A DNA stretch of 8,020 bases, taken from positions 1-8,020 of the forward strand of contig JACCUV010000146.1 in NCBI GenBank assembly GCA_013698495.1. The letters are read 5' to 3'. Source of the stretch: Chloroflexia bacterium. Lineage in GTDB: Bacteria > Chloroflexota > Chloroflexia > Thermomicrobiales > UBA6265. Below are positions 5,680-8,020 of the stretch, one piece after another. The position numbers were made by a program, and so were the translations under genes. The notes below the pieces were generated by a model, which ran no database searches, was not told the origin of the DNA, and saw only the letters and a list, made by a program, of their open reading frames with translations. Position 1 is the first letter of the stretch, and each line of letters starts with the position of its first letter.

Positions 5680-6834
5680 CTACCGCTCGTCGATCGGCTT
5701 GAACTCAAGTCCCTTGGGGCCGACGTACTCGCTGGCCGGCCGAATCAGACGATTGTTGGCGCATTGTTCGAGGACGTGGGCCGACCAACCCACCGCCCGC
5801 GAGACGGCGAAGGTCGGCGGGAACATGTCGCCGGGCAGTCCGACCGCGGCCAGCACCGCCGCTGAGTAGAACTCGACATTGGTGTAGAGGCGGCGACCCG
5901 GTTTGCGCTCCGCAAGCAACGCCAGGGCGCGATCCTCGGTCTTCTTCGAGAGCGCGAAAAACTCGGGTTCGCTGGCGGTTTCGGCCATCCCGCGCAGAAT
6001 TTCGGCGCGCGGATCCTCCGCCTTGTAGACGCGGTGCCCGAAACCCATCAGCTTTTGCCCACTATCGAGCGCTTGGGTCAGCCACGTCTCGACGTTGTCT
6101 TCCGAGCCGATTTCGTTGAGCATGTCCAGCACCTTGGCCGGTGCTCCCCCATGGGCCGGACCCTTGAGCGCGCCGATCGCGCCGGTCAGGGCCGAGCAGA
6201 GATCGGAATCGGTCGAGGCGATCACGCGCGCGGCGAAGGTCGAGGCGTTGAGCCCGTGATCGGCGAGCAGCACGAGGTACGTTTCCAGCGGTTCCCAGTG
6301 GCGCTCTTCCGGCTCGTTCCCGAAGAGCTGGTAAAGGTAGTTCTGGGCCGTGTTGTAATCGAATCGGCCCTGGATCGGCTCCAGACCCTCGCGGTGCCGG
6401 AAGAACGTGGCGAGAATCGCCGGAAACCGCGCCGCCAGTCCAATCGCCTCGTCGAGGTCGGGTTCGTTGTCGTAGAGGTTTGGGTCGTTGGCGCCGAGCA
6501 TCGAAACACCGGTGCGGAGGGCGTCCATCGGGTTGGCATTGGCCGGCAACTGGCGGATGCCATCGATCACGGCTTGCGGCAGCTCCCGGTTTCGGCCGAA
6601 ATTGGCTTCAAGCTCCGTCAGTTCCTGGCGATTCGGGAGATGACCGACCCACAACAGGTGTGCAACCTCCTCGAACGATGCCTTGCCCGCCAATTCGTGG
6701 ATATCGTAGCCACGATAGACAAGCTTGCCCTCTTCCCCGAAAACATGGCTAAGCTCGGTCGAAGCCGCGACGACACCTTCCAAACCGTTCGGTCTGGGGC
6801 GTTCAGTGGCGGTGGCGGTCGCGGAATCGGTCAT
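5680..6834 (-). CDS. Citrate synthase (citrate synthase 2-like)
   Basis: This 384-residue enzyme should condense oxaloacetate and acetyl-CoA to citrate in the cytoplasm. Family landmarks in order are LVYRGYDIHELA (38-49), ADHGLNAST (191-199, oxaloacetate-site His193), GPAHGG (225-230, catalytic His228), GFGHRVYK (264-271, catalytic His267) and the C-terminal RLIRPASEYVGP (362-373). The third catalytic position, normally Asp in NVDFYSG, is Glu321 here (NVEFYSAAVL). From memory the 'citrate synthase 2' branch of actinobacteria also has NVEF, so this is probably a natural subfamily feature. 2-Methylcitrate synthase activity cannot be excluded. The length is normal for a short bacterial type. The start is ATG at 6834 with AGGAGG ten bases upstream, and the stop is TAG at 5682-5680. 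The N-terminal TATATA-rich ten residues look like an unstructured lead. The gene appears monocistronic, with its own candidate promoter at 6980-6972. Confidence 0.95.
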   Translation of the reverse strand: MTDSATATATERPRPNGLEGVVAASTELSHVFGEEGKLVYRGYDIHELAGKASFEEVAHLLWVGHLPNRQELTELEANFGRNRELPQAVIDGIRQLPANANPMDALRTGVSMLGANDPNLYDNEPDLDEAIGLAARFPAILATFFRHREGLEPIQGRFDYNTAQNYLYQLFGNEPEERHWEPLETYLVLLADHGLNASTFAARVIASTDSDLCSALTGAIGALKGPAHGGAPAKVLDMLNEIGSEDNVETWLTQALDSGQKLMGFGHRVYKAEDPRAEILRGMAETASEPEFFALSKKTEDRALALLAERKPGRRLYTNVEFYSAAVLAAVGLPGDMFPPTFAVSRAVGWSAHVLEQCANNRLIRPASEYVGPKGLEFKPIDER

Positions 6835-6844
6835 GGGAAGACAT

Positions 6845-6850
6845 CCTCCT
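6845..6850 (-). promoter_or_regulatory. Ribosome binding site of the citrate synthase gene
   Basis: AGGAGG reads on the minus strand at 6850-6845, ten bases before the ATG at 6834. The spacing is the same as for the substrate-binding protein gene. A nearer ATG directly after it (6846-6844) is in a different frame and is not used. Confidence 0.75.
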
Positions 6851-6971
6851 GGAGGGGTGCTTGTGGGCAGTGACGTGTGTGGGGACGCATCGATCGGTGA
6901 AGCCGCGTCCGTGCTCTGCGCCCAGGTGAGTACCGCGGAGGTTCACGAGCGACGCCTCGATTTACGTGGCA

Positions 6972-6980
6972 ATCCTAGCA
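6972..6980 (-). promoter_or_regulatory. Candidate extended -10 promoter for citrate synthase
   Basis: The minus strand reads TGCTAGGAT at 6980-6972, a -10 hexamer TAGGAT with the TGn extension. No good -35 lies at the normal distance, which fits an extended -10 type. Transcription would start near 6965, giving a GC-rich leader of about 130 bases. Only sequence likeness supports this. Confidence 0.4.
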
Positions 6981-6998
6981 CGGACCGCCAATCCGCGC
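6978..6998 (-). other. Dyad after the carboxypeptidase gene, abutting the -10 element
   Basis: GCACGGAC (6978-6985) pairs with ATCCGCGC (6991-6998) over eight bases, two of them G-U wobbles in minus-strand RNA, around the loop 6986-6990. It begins nine bases beyond the carboxypeptidase stop and ends at the TGC of the candidate -10. It could be a weak 3' hairpin for the upstream gene or an operator-like dyad. No T-run follows. Confidence 0.3.
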
Positions 6999-7006
6999 CC
7001 CGGTAG

Positions 7007-8020
7007 TCAGAGCCGCGATGGCGAGATCCGCGACCAGGAAAAAACACCAGCCAAGGTCAGTACACCACCGGCGACGCTCGCCACCAGCAGCGGTTCCACA
7101 CCCGATCCGGACGTTGGATCGGGGGCCGACGTGACCAGCGCCAGCGGTTGCGGTTCAAGTCGGGTGTTGCCGGCCCCCAACCCATTGGTGTGCGACTCCA
7201 GGCTCGAGTTGGCCCCTAGCGTCGTGCTCGCCTGCGTGTTCGCTTGGGGAGGCTCGGCTGCCTCCTCCGCCACAGACGCCCCGGATGTCCAGCCGGCGTC
7301 GATCGCCTCCATCACCGCGACCGCGTCGTTCCAGCGCTCGTCGACAGTCGCTGTCCAGGTTTCGTCGTAGGCGAGTTCGGAGCCGAGAATGCCGAGGATC
7401 ACCTTGCCCTCGCCACCGGGAGCCGAGAAAGCGAGCACGAGGCAGCCACCGGCAACCTGAGTCGAACCGGTCTTGGCGCCCAAGACACCATGCTGGCCTA
7501 CCAGTTGGTTGGTGGAGACGCCGGAATAGGAGGTTTGCTCCCGGCCGATGCTGGTGAACGAATACCCGGTCATGCCCGCGATCGCGGCAAGATGCGGGTT
7601 CGCGTCGAGAAAGGCGTACAGCACCGCCACATCGCGCGCCGACGACCACGCATCTACGGAGTCCGCGCCATCCGGGTTGGCGAACTGGGTGTTGGCAAGT
7701 TGAAACTTGCCCGTTTTGGCATTCATGGCCTCGACGAACGCGGCCACCGCAACGTCCGGATCGTCGCTGCCGGAGAGTTCGGTCCCTACAGTGCGCGCCA
7801 GGGCGTGCGCGGCATCGCCACCCGAGGCGACCAGCAACCCCGTCAGTAATTGCTCGACCGTCAGGGTGTCGCCCGGTTGCAGGCCCATCGACGAGAACCC
7901 TGGCGCGACCATGTCGGAACTGGCGATCACGATTTGGTCGGAGAACTCAAGGTGGTCGAGCGTGACCAGCGCGGTGGCGACCTTGGTTACGCTGCCGATT
8001 GGCAAACGCGCGGCGGCATT
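7007..8020 (-). CDS. D-alanyl-D-alanine carboxypeptidase, peptidase S11 family (5' end outside window)
   Basis: The frame is open through the right edge: codons 8020-8006 read NAAAR just before LPIGSVTK, so the true start lies outside the window. The TTG at 8005-8003 is internal. In the visible 337 residues the SxxK active-site motif is SVTK at 10-13, and the KTG triad is in GAKTGST (183-185 for KTG). The usual SxN motif is replaced by SGG at 66-68 (ASGGDAAHALA). These motifs mark the penicillin-binding DD-carboxypeptidase family, which trims the terminal D-Ala of peptidoglycan stem peptides outside the cytoplasmic membrane. A Pro/Ala/Ser/Thr-rich linker of roughly 60 residues is followed by a hydrophobic segment (LLVASVAGGVLTLAGVFSW, about 311-329) and the basic tail SRISPSRL, so the protein is anchored at its C-terminus. 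An export signal is expected in the missing N-terminus. The stop is TGA at 7009-7007. It is followed 172 bp later by citrate synthase, with no sign of a functional link. Confidence 0.9.
   Translation of the reverse strand, partial: NAAARLPIGSVTKVATALVTLDHLEFSDQIVIASSDMVAPGFSSMGLQPGDTLTVEQLLTGLLVASGGDAAHALARTVGTELSGSDDPDVAVAAFVEAMNAKTGKFQLANTQFANPDGADSVDAWSSARDVAVLYAFLDANPHLAAIAGMTGYSFTSIGREQTSYSGVSTNQLVGQHGVLGAKTGSTQVAGGCLVLAFSAPGGEGKVILGILGSELAYDETWTATVDERWNDAVAVMEAIDAGWTSGASVAEEAAEPPQANTQASTTLGANSSLESHTNGLGAGNTRLEPQPLALVTSAPDPTSGSGVEPLLVASVAGGVLTLAGVFSWSRISPSRL

Noticed and set aside
6034..6873. 279-codon plus-strand open frame antisense to citrate synthase
   Set aside because: It is a shadow of a well-conserved gene and has no independent motif.
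6972..6991. TTGGCG as a -35 for the citrate synthase promoter
   Set aside because: It lies only eight bases from TAGGAT, far too close. The extended -10 reading is preferred.
8003..8005. TTG at 8005 as the start of the carboxypeptidase
   Set aside because: The frame stays open to the window edge, and starting here would leave only four residues before the active-site serine, with no signal peptide.
1..8020. tRNA, rRNA, CRISPR array, transposase or integrase
   Set aside because: No cloverleaf, no regularly spaced repeat series and no recombinase-like protein was found by reading both strands. Very degenerate examples could be missed by eye.

Overview
The window looks like chromosomal DNA from a high-GC bacterium, most likely a Chloroflexota member of the Thermomicrobia type. 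This rests on the Tat-exported substrate-binding protein with a low-complexity 'DATPAASP' segment right after its signal, the 'citrate synthase 2'-like enzyme, and the general codon bias. It is inference from remembered family patterns, not a search. All five confident protein genes lie on the minus strand, so the window reads biologically from right (8020) to left (1).

Right part (8020-5680): the C-terminal two thirds of a D-alanyl-D-alanine carboxypeptidase (peptidase S11 family), cut by the window edge and ending in a membrane anchor. After a 172-bp gap with a candidate extended -10 promoter comes a complete citrate synthase with Glu where the catalytic Asp is usually found.

Middle (5679-4680): about 1 kb without an intact gene. 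It holds a plus-strand remnant of the C-terminus of a carboxymuconolactone decarboxylase/AhpD-like protein, a pair of 32-bp direct repeats (29/32 identical) that bracket the remnant, several short perfect hairpins, one widely dispersed type of genomic repeat, and the promoter and ribosome binding site of the next operon.

Left part (4679-1): an oligopeptide/dipeptide ABC importer operon, made of a Tat-exported solute-binding protein, an OppB/DppB-type permease and an OppC/DppC-type permease. The permeases overlap by four bases (GTGA). A phosphotransferase of the APH/choline-kinase fold follows 34 bp later and runs off the left edge. It is intact as far as it is visible. No oppD/oppF ATPase gene is present. 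The 204-bp spacer between the binding-protein gene and the first permease gene is filled with dispersed-repeat DNA: a 108-bp imperfect palindrome and two further hairpins. One hairpin arm is also complementary to the permease ribosome binding site. This may set the unequal expression of binding protein and permease, which is inference.

No CRISPR array, tRNA, rRNA, integrase or transposase gene was seen. The most interesting material is the repeat-rich intergenic DNA and two active-site substitutions in otherwise ordinary enzymes. I do not see evidence for a wholly new multi-gene system.
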